A DNA stretch of 64,000 bases from Methylotenera sp. L2L1 (lineage in GTDB: Bacteria; Pseudomonadota; Gammaproteobacteria; Burkholderiales; Methylophilaceae): positions 1,550,001 through 1,614,000 of the forward strand of contig NZ_JQMG01000001.1 in assembly GCF_000744605.1 (NCBI RefSeq), given 5' to 3'. Within the stretch, counting starts at the first letter, position 1. Every line of letters starts with the position of its first letter. The notes beneath the pieces were generated by a model. The model was not told the origin of the DNA, searched no databases, and saw only the letters and a list, made by a program, of their open reading frames with translations. Below are positions 46,033 to 55,095 of the stretch, piece after piece. The position numbers and the translations under genes were made by a program.

Positions 46033-47031
46033 TTACATAAATGTGCGGCCTAAGTGATAACCGGCGGCAGCCATCAAACCCGCACATGGAATGGTAAGCA
46101 CCCATGCCCAAACGATTCTGGAAGCTAAGCCCCAACGCACGGCGGACATGCGGCGAGACAAACCTACACCAATGATAGCGCCAGTGATGGTGTGTGTGGT
46201 TGAAACTGGAATACCCAGCGCCGTTGCTGAGAATAGCGCAATTGCACCAGATGTTTGCGCACAAAATCCACCAGATGGACGAATACGTGTAATGCCCATA
46301 CCCATGGTGCGTACAATGCGCCAGCCACCAAATAGCGTGCCCAAGCCCATTGCCACTTGGCATGAAATCACTACCCAGAATGGCACGTGGAAATCGCCCT
46401 GTAAATAACCGTTCGCGTACAGCAATACGGCGATAATACCCATAGTTTTTTGGGCGTCATTACCACCATGGCCTAAACTATAAAGCGATGAAGAGATAAA
46501 TTGTAATTTATTGAATCTTCTTTCTGTTGGGTATGGGGATGCTTTTTCAAAAGCCCATAGCGTGATCACCATTAATGTTAATGCTAATAGCATGCCGAAT
46601 AAGGGTGACAAAATAATTGCTACTGAAGTTTTAGTGAGGCCTGCTGCGACAATAGAGCCTGTGCCTGCTTTAGCCACACCAGCACCTACCAAACCACCAA
46701 CCAGCGCATGTGATGAAGATGATGGAATACCAAACCACCAAGTGATGACGTTCCAAGTAATTGCGCCACTTAAAGCACCAAAGATAACGGCATTATCAAT
46801 TACATCTTTTGAAATAATGCCTTTACCTACTGTATCTGCCACATGCAAACCAAAGAACAAGAATGCGATGAGGTTAAAAAATGCTGCCCATGCTACGGCA
46901 GCTTGCGGTGTAAGCAAACGCGTAGAAACCATCAGCGCAATGGAGTTAGCTGCATCATGGAAGCCGTTCATAAAGTCAAATATGAGGGCAACCACCACGA
47001 GCAACGCCATGATGAGAATTGCGTGATCCAT
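46033..47031 (-). CDS. pit: Low-affinity inorganic phosphate transporter (PiT family)
   Basis: A 332-residue polytopic PiT-family symporter for (metal-)phosphate. The two inverted signature repeats are visible: DFMNGFHDAANSIALMVSTR (about residues 19-38) and SLGHGGNDAQKTMGIIA (about 191-207). Further helices include WWFGIPSSSSHALVGGLVG (about 97-115) and GIPVSTTHTITGAIIGVG (about 274-291). It is encoded 10 bp after a DUF47 gene, the standard pairing. I see no PhoB box upstream, so it may supply phosphate when it is plentiful. Confidence 0.93.
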   Translation of the reverse strand: MDHAILIMALLVVVALIFDFMNGFHDAANSIALMVSTRLLTPQAAVAWAAFFNLIAFLFFGLHVADTVGKGIISKDVIDNAVIFGALSGAITWNVITWWFGIPSSSSHALVGGLVGAGVAKAGTGSIVAAGLTKTSVAIILSPLFGMLLALTLMVITLWAFEKASPYPTERRFNKLQFISSSLYSLGHGGNDAQKTMGIIAVLLYANGYLQGDFHVPFWVVISCQVAMGLGTLFGGWRIVRTMGMGITRIRPSGGFCAQTSGAIALFSATALGIPVSTTHTITGAIIGVGLSRRMSAVRWGLASRIVWAWVLTIPCAGLMAAAGYHLGRTFM

Positions 47032-47041
47032 TGTTTACCCC

Positions 47042-47698
47042 TTAAATGCGTTCAAGTACAACGCCATGGATCACGTCTGCAACGTCTTCACAGCTATCAA
47101 CAGCTTCTTCAAATAAGTCGTAGAGTTCTTTTGAGCGGATTAAGGTGCGTGCATCTTCAACTTCGGCAAACAAGCGGTGCATGCCTGAGCGCATCACGTG
47201 GTCAGCTTCGCCTTCAATACTACTGATTTCTGAACAGGTACGTAAAATGACTTCAGCATTTTTCATGTCTGAAAGCATGTTTACGGCTTCGCGAACTTTC
47301 TCAGAAGCGCGTAACAGAATTTGTGCTAGTGCCACCATTTCTGGGGTGAAGCTAGAGTGGCCGTAGATTTGTGCACTTTGTGGGATAGCTTCCATGTAGT
47401 CGATAATGTCATCCAAAGCCATCGCCAGTTCACGAATTTCACGGCGGTCAAATGGGGTAATAAATGTTTTATGTAGGGAGAGTAAAATTTCTTTTGTATA
47501 TTCATCCGCTTCAGATTCAATTCTTCTGATTTCAGCGAAGTGTTCGTCGAATTTGTCGCTGTCTCTCACGGCCGCCATCATGGCTAGTACCTTAGAACCT
47601 TTTACAGCACAGTCCGCTAGGTTGTTAAATAGTACAAAATAATTGTCATTACGGGGTGTGATTGCCGCCATTAAGCGACCAAATGCAGCATTTGCCAT
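47042..47698 (-). CDS. DUF47 (PhoU-like) partner of Pit
   Basis: A 218-residue, all-helical, acidic cytoplasmic protein of the DUF47/PhoU-related family, which pairs with PiT transporters and modulates them (family knowledge). Conserved acidic metal-binding segments appear in RRIESEADEYTKEI (about residues 53-66), LAMALDDIIDYMEA (about 91-104), EIDGEADH-like SSIEGEADHVMRSG, and YDLFEEAVDSCEDVADVI near the C-terminus. It is the first gene of the DUF47-pit operon. Confidence 0.9.
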   Translation of the reverse strand: MANAAFGRLMAAITPRNDNYFVLFNNLADCAVKGSKVLAMMAAVRDSDKFDEHFAEIRRIESEADEYTKEILLSLHKTFITPFDRREIRELAMALDDIIDYMEAIPQSAQIYGHSSFTPEMVALAQILLRASEKVREAVNMLSDMKNAEVILRTCSEISSIEGEADHVMRSGMHRLFAEVEDARTLIRSKELYDLFEEAVDSCEDVADVIHGVVLERI

Positions 47699-47984
47699 AA
47701 TTCTTGAAGCTCCCTAATTTGTTACAAGTTTATTACTTTTAGATTAAAAATTTATTAATGTTGCAAGTTTAACCGTCTAGGCCGAAATCTGCGAGTATTT
47801 ATATGTATTTAATGGAACTTTTTTGAATGTCATCAATAATGTTGTATTTGATTGAAATGATTAAGAGTATTTAGGCGCAGATAATACCTTGTGGTTTTAT
47901 GGAGCGTAAGTACTCGTTAATCCTGCAATATGGCGTGATAAGCCTTTGCTGTATAATGGCGTTTTTTAGCAACACGTAAGCATT

Positions 47985-49089
47985 ATGGAAGCAGAACAAC
48001 TCAATATTATTGCTAATCGTTTAGGCGATTTAGGCGAGCGTAACCTAGCTCTTCGGGGGTATCTTTGACTTTGAGACTAAGAGCCAGCGTTTAGAAGAGG
48101 TCAATAGGTTATTGGAAGACCCGAAAATTTGGGATGACAATGCCAAAAGTCAGGCGCTAGGTAAAGAAAAGCGTGGGCTAGAGATGGTTGTAGAGACACT
48201 CACGCATGTGCAATCTGGGCTTAAGGATGCGCAAGAGTTGTTTGAGATGGCGCGTGAAGAAAATGACGACGATACTTTACTAAGTGTCGAGCACGACTCT
48301 CTAGCATTGGAAAAGCAAATCGCCGAGATGGAGTTCAGACGAATGTTTTCTGGCGAGTTGGACTCCGCTAACTGTTTCATCGAGTTTCAGTCAGGCAGTG
48401 GCGGTACTGAGGCGCAAGATTGGGCAAACATGCTATTGCGTATGTACTTACGCTATTGCGAGCGTAAAGGCTTTAAAGTTGAAGTGTTGGAAGAGTCAGA
48501 AGGGGATGTTGCTGGTATTAAGGGCGCATCGATTAAAGTCTCTGGCGATTACGCCTACGGTACTTTACGCACAGAAAATGGCGTGCATCGTTTGGTGCGT
48601 AAATCACCGTTTGACTCCAATGCTAAGCGCCACACCAGTTTTGCCAGCGTGCAGATATTCCCTGAGGTAGATGATTCGATTCAAATTGACATCAACCCTG
48701 CGGATTTACGTGTCGATACCTATCGTGCCAGCGGTGCGGGTGGTCAGCATATTAACAAGACGGACTCTGCGGTGCGTATTACGCATATTCCGACTAACAC
48801 TGTGGTGCAGTGTCAAAACGACCGTTCGCAACATCGTAACCGAGAAGAGGCGATGAACATGCTGAAGGGTGCGCTTTATAATCTAGAGTTGAATAAGCGC
48901 AATCAAGAAAAACAAGCACTTGAAGATGCCAAAACCGATATTGGTTGGGGTCATCAGATCAGGTCTTATGTGTTAGACCAGTCACGTATTAAAGATTTAC
49001 GTACTGGTGTGGAAATTGGCAATACGCAAGGCGTGCTGGATGGCGACCTTGACCCATTTATTACCGAAAGTTTGAAGCAGGGAGTGTAG
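47985..49089 (+). CDS. prfB: Peptide chain release factor 2 (programmed +1 frameshift)
   Basis: RF2 terminates translation at UGA and UAA. The frame starting at ATG 47985 meets TGA at 48066-48068 after 27 codons; reading resumes in the +1 frame from GAC 48067 and runs to 49089, giving 367 residues. The first 27 residues (including [20 protein letters not shown]) and the join [12 protein letters not shown] match RF2. The GGQ motif is in [18 protein letters not shown]; the stop-codon-recognising tripeptide region is SP(F)-like, seen in [14 protein letters not shown] at 47952-47957 lies upstream. lysS follows directly, a common operon in bacteria. Confidence 0.97.
48055..48069 (+). promoter_or_regulatory. 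prfB programmed frameshift site
   Basis: GGGGG (internal Shine-Dalgarno-like) lies 3 bp before CTT TGA C. This is the classical autoregulatory +1 slippery site: low RF2 levels favour the shift. Confidence 0.95.
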
Positions 49090-49090
49090 T

Positions 49091-50641
49091 GTGAGTAACG
49101 TGCAAAATAATGAACAAAATAATGAAGTGATTGCAGTTGATGAAAATCATGTGATTGCAGAGCGCCGCGAGAAATTAAAAGCGATTCGTGAAAATGCTAA
49201 GTTAAATGGCACCGTCGCTTTTCCTAATGACTTTAAACCAGATCATCAGGCAGTAGCATTGCATGCTGAATTTGGCGGCTTTGAGAATGAAGTGCTTCAG
49301 CCTAGAGCCGTGCATGTGAGCATTGCTGGCCGTATGATGTTAAAGCGCGTGATGGGTAAAGCCAGTTTTGCCACTGTGCAAGATAGCACTGGCCGTATCC
49401 AGTTGTTTGTTTCTAAAGATAACTTCACAGATGAAAATAGTGAGGCTATTTACGAGGCATTTAAGCACTGGGACTTAGGCGACATTATTGCGGCTAAAGG
49501 CGTGTTGTTTAAAACTAAAACGGGTGAGCTTTCAATCAAAGTATCTGAGTTGCGCCTGTTGACTAAATCACTACGTCCTTTGCCTGAGAAGTTTCATGGC
49601 TTGCAAGACCAAGAGGTTAAATACCGTCAACGCTATGTAGATTTAATGGTATCTGAAGAAACACGCGCTACTTTTATCGCACGCAGTAAAGTGGTGTCAG
49701 CGATTCGCAGCTTTATGTTGGAGAATCAATTCTTAGAAGTAGAAACGCCAATGCTACACCCGATTCCAGGTGGCGCATCAGCTAAGCCGTTTATTACGCA
49801 TCACAATGCGCTAGATATGCAAATGTACATGCGTATTGCCCCTGAGTTGTATCTAAAGCGCTTGGTGGTGGGCGGCTTTGAGCGTGTGTTTGAGGTTAAC
49901 CGTAACTTCCGTAATGAGGGTTTGAGCGTACGCCATAATCCAGAATTTACCATGATGGAATTTTATGCGGCTTATACCGACTATCTATGGTTGATGGACT
50001 TTACTGAGCGTTGTATTCGCACCGCTGCGATTGCAGCGACAGGCTCAGCCGTGTTGCAATATCAAGGCCGTGAGCTAGATTTAAGTAAACCATTCCAACG
50101 CTTGACGATTGTGGGCGCAATTCAAAAATATGCACCGCAATATACTTTAGAACAATTGAACGATGCTGCATTCTTACGTGCAGAAATCTTGAAATTCGGC
50201 ACCAAGCCATTTGACCATGCAGGTCTAGGCGCACTGCAATTGGCATTGTTTGAAGAAACAGCCGAAAGCCAATTGTGGGAGCCTACCTACATTATTGATT
50301 ATCCTGTTGAAGTGTCGCCTTTAGCGCGCTCATCAGACAATAATCCTGAAATCACTGAGCGTTTTGAGCTGTTCGTGACAGGACGTGAAATCGCTAATGG
50401 CTTTAGTGAGTTGAATGATGCTGAAGACCAAGCTGCGCGTTTTCAAGCGCAGATGAAAGCCAAAGAGGCGGGTGATGCTGAGGCCATGTACTACGATGCT
50501 GACTTTATCCGTGCGCTTGAATACGGCATGCCGCCTACAGGTGGTTGTGGTATTGGTATCGACCGATTAGTGATGATGATTACGGATAGTGCAAGTATTC
50601 GTGATGTTATTCTATTCCCACATATGCGCCCAGAAGCTTAA
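49091..50641 (+). CDS. lysS: Lysyl-tRNA synthetase (class II)
   Basis: A 516-residue class II aminoacyl-tRNA synthetase. The N-terminal OB-fold anticodon-binding domain spans about residues 60-180 ([20 protein letters not shown]). Class II motif 1 is around [16 protein letters not shown], motif 2 [13 protein letters not shown], and motif 3 [16 protein letters not shown] 49091 is 2 bp after the prfB stop with GGGAGTG as ribosome binding site. The gene ends before a strong terminator. Confidence 0.97.
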   Translation: MSNVQNNEQNNEVIAVDENHVIAERREKLKAIRENAKLNGTVAFPNDFKPDHQAVALHAEFGGFENEVLQPRAVHVSIAGRMMLKRVMGKASFATVQDSTGRIQLFVSKDNFTDENSEAIYEAFKHWDLGDIIAAKGVLFKTKTGELSIKVSELRLLTKSLRPLPEKFHGLQDQEVKYRQRYVDLMVSEETRATFIARSKVVSAIRSFMLENQFLEVETPMLHPIPGGASAKPFITHHNALDMQMYMRIAPELYLKRLVVGGFERVFEVNRNFRNEGLSVRHNPEFTMMEFYAAYTDYLWLMDFTERCIRTAAIAATGSAVLQYQGRELDLSKPFQRLTIVGAIQKYAPQYTLEQLNDAAFLRAEILKFGTKPFDHAGLGALQLALFEETAESQLWEPTYIIDYPVEVSPLARSSDNNPEITERFELFVTGREIANGFSELNDAEDQAARFQAQMKAKEAGDAEAMYYDADFIRALEYGMPPTGGCGIGIDRLVMMITDSASIRDVILFPHMRPEA

Positions 50642-50670
50642 AATCTAAAAAACTTTTGTTTTTATTTAGG

Positions 50671-50704
50671 CCCCGATTAGTGAATGCTAGTCGGGGTTTT
50701 TTTT
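50671..50704 (+). terminator. Terminator after lysS
   Basis: CCCCGA(T)TAG and CTA(G)TCGGGG form a stem with a 6-nt loop, followed by eight T. Confidence 0.9.
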
Positions 50705-50751
50705 GTTGTAAAAATACAACATATGGCTCATTTATTTTTATAAATATAGTT

Positions 50752-50780
50752 CTGTCATCAAACTGTCATACATCTATCGC
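50752..50780 (+). promoter_or_regulatory. Perfect PhoB box upstream of the phosphate porin
   Basis: CTGTCAT, CAAA, CTGTCAT are two perfect half-sites at 11-bp period, followed by ACAT and a third weaker CTATCGC. It ends about 58 bp before the porin start. Confidence 0.93.
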
Positions 50781-50838
50781 AAAATTCCTCCTGTTGAAAA
50801 AACGCAGTAAATAATTATTAAATTAAGAGGAAATTTAA

Positions 50839-52299
50839 ATGAACTACAAATTACGTAGCTTGGTGGCAGCGACTATCACAGGTTCACTTATGTTAGGTCT
50901 TGCACAGCACGCTTCAGCTGACTCTACTACTGATATTGTGAATGCATTGGTGACTAAAGGTGTATTAACTGAAGAAGAAGGTGCATTGCTTACCAAGGGA
51001 CGTGCTGGCGAAGTCGAGTCTCAAGAAAAAAAAGAAAAGAAAATATCTTCTGGTAAAGTCGGTGGCGCAGTGAATATACGTGGTTACTTACAAGTACGTA
51101 ATACCACAATGCTAGGTGGCGATGAAGGTATTAACTTGTTTTCAGACCGTTCAGTGGGTGATGACCGCTCTAATGGTGACCAAGATAAAAACTTTTTAAT
51201 TCGTCGAGCACGCGTTATTTTATTTGGTGATATTGGTGAGCGTTTGTACTACTACATCCAACCTGACTTTGCCAGTACTCCAGCTGGCGCAGGACAAGTT
51301 AGTGGAAACTTCGCGCAATTGCGTGACGCTTATGGTGATTTAAAATTAACAAAAGATAACGTGCATCGTATTCGTGTTGGTCAATCAAAAGTTCCTTATG
51401 GTTTTGAAAACTTACAGTCATCTCAAAATCGTTTAGCATTAGATCGTGCTGATGCCTTAAACAGTGCGTTAAAAGATGAGCGTGATTTAGGTGCTTTTTA
51501 CTACTATACGCCTCTAGCAACTCAGGAGTTGTTTAAAGAGATTGGTAAATTGGGCTTAAAACACTCAGGCGATTATGGTCAATTTGGTTTTGGTTTTTAC
51601 AATGGTCAAGGGGCTAATAACCGCGATCGTAATGACAATTACCACACGGTGGCACGTTACACACACCCTTGGAAAACTGAATCAGGCCAGATTTATGAAG
51701 CAGGCATTCAAGCTTACAGGGGTGAGTATGTGCCAGTTTCAACTGGCGCCTATCGCAGAAGAAACCCTACTAGTGGTGCACTTGAGACAGTCACACCTAC
51801 AAATGCTACAAATTTCACAAACGGTAGCAATAATGGTATCAAAGACGAGCGTGTTGGTATAAGTTTTATGATGTATCCGCAGCCTTTTGGTCTACAGGCT
51901 GAGTGGAACTGGGGTAAAACACCTGGTTTGGATATACAAGCTAATCAGATTCAAGAAAAAAGCCTGAATGGTGGATATATCCAGGCAATGTATAAAATTG
52001 ATAACTTTAAATTCTTAGATACAAACGGTACATTAATTCCATTTATTAAATGGCAGTACTTTGATGGTTATAATAAAGCAGAAAGTAACGCTGCTCAAAA
52101 TCATGTTAATGATTGGGAAGTTGGTGCAGAGTGGCAGATCGCACCTGAAGTAGAGCTTGTTGCTTACTACCACAGAATGAAAAGAACTAACTTAGTTACA
52201 AACTCAAGTGGTGCAGCTAATCCAGAGTTCCCAAACAGAACGGATTATGAAACTTTTAACGCGGATGCTCTACGCGTTCAGTTACAGTATAATTTTTAG
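50839..52299 (+). CDS. Phosphate-selective porin (OprP/OprO family)
   Basis: A 486-residue outer-membrane protein. A signal peptide of about 27 residues ends AQHASA, followed by a short coiled segment (IVNALVTKGVLTEEEGALL) typical of OprP-like porins and a beta-barrel. Family features include IRRARVILFGDIGERLYYYI (about residues 118-137, quoted in part: LIRRARVILFGD), DAYGDLKL and RVGQSKVPYGFENLQSSQNRLAL-like sequence (quoted in part: GQSKVPYGFE), and the C-terminal ...QLQYNF with terminal Phe, a BAM signal. A lysine- and arginine-rich barrel binds phosphate in OprP. The PhoB box upstream supports phosphate-starvation control. AGAGGAAA precedes ATG 50839. Confidence 0.93.
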   Translation: MNYKLRSLVAATITGSLMLGLAQHASADSTTDIVNALVTKGVLTEEEGALLTKGRAGEVESQEKKEKKISSGKVGGAVNIRGYLQVRNTTMLGGDEGINLFSDRSVGDDRSNGDQDKNFLIRRARVILFGDIGERLYYYIQPDFASTPAGAGQVSGNFAQLRDAYGDLKLTKDNVHRIRVGQSKVPYGFENLQSSQNRLALDRADALNSALKDERDLGAFYYYTPLATQELFKEIGKLGLKHSGDYGQFGFGFYNGQGANNRDRNDNYHTVARYTHPWKTESGQIYEAGIQAYRGEYVPVSTGAYRRRNPTSGALETVTPTNATNFTNGSNNGIKDERVGISFMMYPQPFGLQAEWNWGKTPGLDIQANQIQEKSLNGGYIQAMYKIDNFKFLDTNGTLIPFIKWQYFDGYNKAESNAAQNHVNDWEVGAEWQIAPEVELVAYYHRMKRTNLVTNSSGAANPEFPNRTDYETFNADALRVQLQYNF

Positions 52300-52362
52300 G
52301 ATAATTTTGGATATTTAAAAATCCATAATTAATTTTTAATTTAAGTTCGATGTTCTAAAATG

Positions 52363-52392
52363 ACCACCTTAGATGTTTAAGGTGGTTTTTTT
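52363..52392 (+). terminator. Terminator after the porin
   Basis: ACCACCTTA/TAAGGTGGT with a 6-nt loop and a run of seven T; it ends 14 bp before the next start. Confidence 0.9.
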
Positions 52393-52405
52393 ATAAGGTG
52401 GTGTT

Positions 52406-53095
52406 GTGAGGGATTTCTTAAAGTATAGTTTATTAATGAGTACCATCTTTATATTTTGCAATACGCATGCTTATGCAGAGAGTGTTGAAGATGGGCGTGT
52501 TTGGCTTAATATTCTGGCAAATGGGGCAACAGGTATCGATAAGTTGCGCTGGTATATGGAGCTACAGCCACGGTGGCGTGAAGAGGGTTCGCGTTTAGAC
52601 CAAACATTATTACGTCCTGCAATTTATTATAAATTAACTGAGCAGAGTAGTCTGTGGGCAGGCTATGCCTATGTAGTAACAGACCCTTCAGGTAAATCTG
52701 CATTTGATGAGCATCGTGTATGGCAGCAATACCTATATCAGTTTGCACCTATTGACAATGTTTCGATACAAAGTCGCACGCGTTTGGAGCAGCGGTTTAT
52801 TGAAAACTCTGATGACACGGGGCATAAGTTAAGACAAATGTTTAGAGTTGTGACGCCATCTGGCGTTCATTTCAAATTGAGCTGGGTGTTTTACGATGAG
52901 TATTTTATCAATCTTAATAATACCGATTATGGTGCACAAAAAGGCTTCGATCAAAACCGTGCATTTTTAGGCGGAAATTGGGCGCTTTATCCAGATACGA
53001 AATTGGAGATAGGTTATTTAAATCAGTATGTTAAAACTAAACAAGCTGATCTTGTGAATCATGTACTTTCAACCACCCTCAATTTTTCATTTTAG
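52406..53095 (+). CDS. DUF2490-type outer-membrane barrel protein
   Basis: A 229-residue secreted protein with a signal peptide (residues 1-24, ending AYA) and alternating beta-strand pattern. DUF2490-like features are LRWYMELQPRWREEGSRLDQ, LRPAIYYKL, LWAGYAYV, RTRLEQRF and a terminal LNFSF with Phe. The protein is probably a small outer-membrane barrel; function unknown. The start GTG 52406 follows AAGGTGG. It lies 14 bp after the terminator of the PhoB-regulated porin, so read-through could couple it to phosphate starvation; no separate PhoB box is visible. Confidence 0.8.
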   Translation: MRDFLKYSLLMSTIFIFCNTHAYAESVEDGRVWLNILANGATGIDKLRWYMELQPRWREEGSRLDQTLLRPAIYYKLTEQSSLWAGYAYVVTDPSGKSAFDEHRVWQQYLYQFAPIDNVSIQSRTRLEQRFIENSDDTGHKLRQMFRVVTPSGVHFKLSWVFYDEYFINLNNTDYGAQKGFDQNRAFLGGNWALYPDTKLEIGYLNQYVKTKQADLVNHVLSTTLNFSF

Positions 53096-53625
53096 AACTT
53101 AACTGAACAAATCTATCTATATAGGCGGTCATTGATGCAGTAATAACCGCACTCTAATGCCTGTAACGCTTCAATTTAATAATAAGCGTTATCACTTCAA
53201 GCCGCTATTTTGTTAGTATTTAAGCTAGTACACGTTTTAACTAAATCACGCTTAACTGATAGTCGATACGGCTTAATAGTGTCTTGATTTATTAAATCCA
53301 TACTATACAAATACTTAGAGTAATCATTTTCTCCATGCATCGTGCCAAACATCACTATATTTTTGGCATCAAATCTACCGCCATTTATCATTATTTCGCA
53401 CCAGTTTGTACAATTTACGCACTGTAAAAGTGCGTACTTCGAATTTATTATGCTTAATTCATATTGAAAATCAGTAGCTTATTACTGTTTTTTTCAGCAT
53501 TGACGCCACCTGTAGCCTGGTTTTTAAAAGTTGGAATGAGAATTGCTATTTATTCATGTAAGTAATCCTGTTTTGTATTGAATGAGTCTGATTGGACTCA
53601 GTTTGATGGTAGCGAGGAGTGCATC
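53096..53625. other. Long intergenic region without a clear gene
   Basis: Contains a GCGGT...ACCGC imperfect hairpin (53126-53151) and an 8-bp perfect stem TACGCACT/AGTGCGTA (53416-53436). A 64-codon minus-strand frame (53197-53391) has no ribosome binding site that I can see and no recognisable domain. A GAGGAG at 53614-53619 belongs to the next gene. Confidence 0.4.
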
Positions 53626-54597
53626 ATGAATAAGCGTATTTCAGCATTATTATGTACTGTATTAGTTCATTTGTTTTTTACAGGCATCGCATCTGCATCA
53701 CCGTCGTATGAGATGGTGAGTAAACTCAACGCACAAGTGTTGCGCGTGCAGGTTAAACACAATAATGGTAGCAACGGTTTAGGATCGGCGGTAGTGATTG
53801 CTAAAGACCAAGTAGTCACAAATTGCCATGTAGTGACTGATGCTCATGATGTTGAAGTCATCGTGAATGGTGTTGCACATGTTGCTACTGAAGTTAAGCC
53901 GGATTGGCATCATGATCTATGTATTTTGACAGTCTCAGACTTGGATGCACCTGTTGCAAAAATTGGTGCTAGCAAGAATCTTAAATATGAAACTCCAGTA
54001 TTTACCATTGGCTATCCTGATAAAACAACTGAGCCAGTCAATACTTTTGGTGTTGTTAAGGGTATGTTCCCGATGGATGATAGTGTCGTGATTCGTGCTA
54101 CCAGTCCGTTTAGATTAGGTGCCAGTGGCGGTGGTGTATTTGATGATGCGGGTACTTTGGTTGGTATCATTACTTTAAAAAGCCGTGGTAACAATGCACA
54201 TTATTACTACATGCCAGTTGAGTGGGTGCAAGCGTTGATGAATAAACCTGCTCAGAGTTTGGGCGCTAAAAGTGAAAAGCCTTTTTGGGCAGTAAGCGAT
54301 CATCAACGGCCTTATTTTATGCAAGTAGTTCAGCCTTATGTCTCACATGATTGGAAGTCATTGCTATCTGTTTCTAGTGAATGGGTAAATGCTGAACCTG
54401 ATACTGCTGAGTCATGGTTTTATCTAGCAATGGCTGAGTACGAAACTAAGGCTTACGATAAGGCGGAGGCGCATTTTAATAAAGTGCTGGCACTTAACGA
54501 TGACCATCGCCAAGCCGTTGAGTATTTAAATAAAATAAACGAAAGAACTGCTAGTGCCAAGACTGCGCTTAATCAACTGGCGTTGCTAGCTGATTAG
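53626..54597 (+). CDS. Secreted trypsin-like serine protease with C-terminal TPR
   Basis: A 323-residue protein with a signal peptide (residues 1 to about 24, ending ASA). The protease domain shows the triad: His in VTNCHVVT (about residue 65), Asp in WHHDLCIL (about 98) and Ser in GASGGGVF (about 165). A TPR-like helix pair follows near 245-310 (AESWFYLAMAEYETKAYDKA and HRQAVEYLNK). PDZ domains are absent, unlike DegP. ATG 53626 is preferred because of GAGGAG upstream; the ATG-less extension to 53578 is rejected. The stop lies 30 bp from the convergent response regulator. Likely a periplasmic protease; substrate unknown. Confidence 0.85.
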   Translation: MNKRISALLCTVLVHLFFTGIASASPSYEMVSKLNAQVLRVQVKHNNGSNGLGSAVVIAKDQVVTNCHVVTDAHDVEVIVNGVAHVATEVKPDWHHDLCILTVSDLDAPVAKIGASKNLKYETPVFTIGYPDKTTEPVNTFGVVKGMFPMDDSVVIRATSPFRLGASGGGVFDDAGTLVGIITLKSRGNNAHYYYMPVEWVQALMNKPAQSLGAKSEKPFWAVSDHQRPYFMQVVQPYVSHDWKSLLSVSSEWVNAEPDTAESWFYLAMAEYETKAYDKAEAHFNKVLALNDDHRQAVEYLNKINERTASAKTALNQLALLAD

Positions 54598-54627
54598 ATA
54601 CGACAGATTATATAGTTAAAAAATTAA

Positions 54628-55095
54628 CTACTCAGAGGTTTTCGGTAGATGTACTGCCGGCTTGATTTCAGCGTTAAGTGATTTTAAGTGACGGTACAAG
54701 ATACGTGTTTCTAGTAGGTTCCACACACGTAGCATTGCTTCAATCGTATCAAATGGTTTGGTAAGAAAGTCTTTGGCACCTAGTGCCAGAGCTTTTCTTT
54801 TAGCACCAATGGTGGCATCTGCTGTGAGTACTAACACTGGTAAGTATTCATCTTTAGGGATGTGCCGTGATAGCATTTCTAACACTGCATAACCATCCAG
54901 TTCTGGCATCATTAAATCAAGCAAAATTAAATCAGGTTCAAAAGCTTTATATAGATCTAAAGCGCGCGTAGAGTCTGCAGTACTGATGACTTGGTGAAAG
55001 CCTTCTCTTGTTAACAGATCCTCTAATAGTTTTAAATTAGCTTCTGCATCATCTACAATTAAAATCTTGGCATTTAATATATCAGCCTCGTTCAT
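54628..55095 (-). CDS. Stand-alone receiver-domain response regulator
   Basis: A 155-residue protein with one REC domain (residues about 10-125): acidic pair in LIVDDAEAN, phosphoacceptor Asp in LILLDLMMPELDG (Asp near 57) and Lys in FLTKPF. The C-terminal 30 residues carry no DNA-binding or enzymatic domain. Its ATG overlaps the end of the histidine kinase gene by 4 bp (ATGA), so it belongs to the LuxR-kinase-receiver operon and is the probable phosphate acceptor or relay for the kinase. Confidence 0.93.
   Translation of the reverse strand: MNEADILNAKILIVDDAEANLKLLEDLLTREGFHQVISTADSTRALDLYKAFEPDLILLDLMMPELDGYAVLEMLSRHIPKDEYLPVLVLTADATIGAKRKALALGAKDFLTKPFDTIEAMLRVWNLLETRILYRHLKSLNAEIKPAVHLPKTSE

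Noticed and set aside
45923-46363. 146-codon minus-strand frame overlapping the end of pit
   Set aside because: It is an alternate-frame shadow of pit, rich in His, Trp and Cys, and it runs through the pit terminator and the PhoB box of pstS.
53197-53391. 64-codon minus-strand ORF in the gap before the protease
   Set aside because: No ribosome binding site or domain seen, and composition unlike the neighbouring genes; it is listed only as part of the intergenic region.
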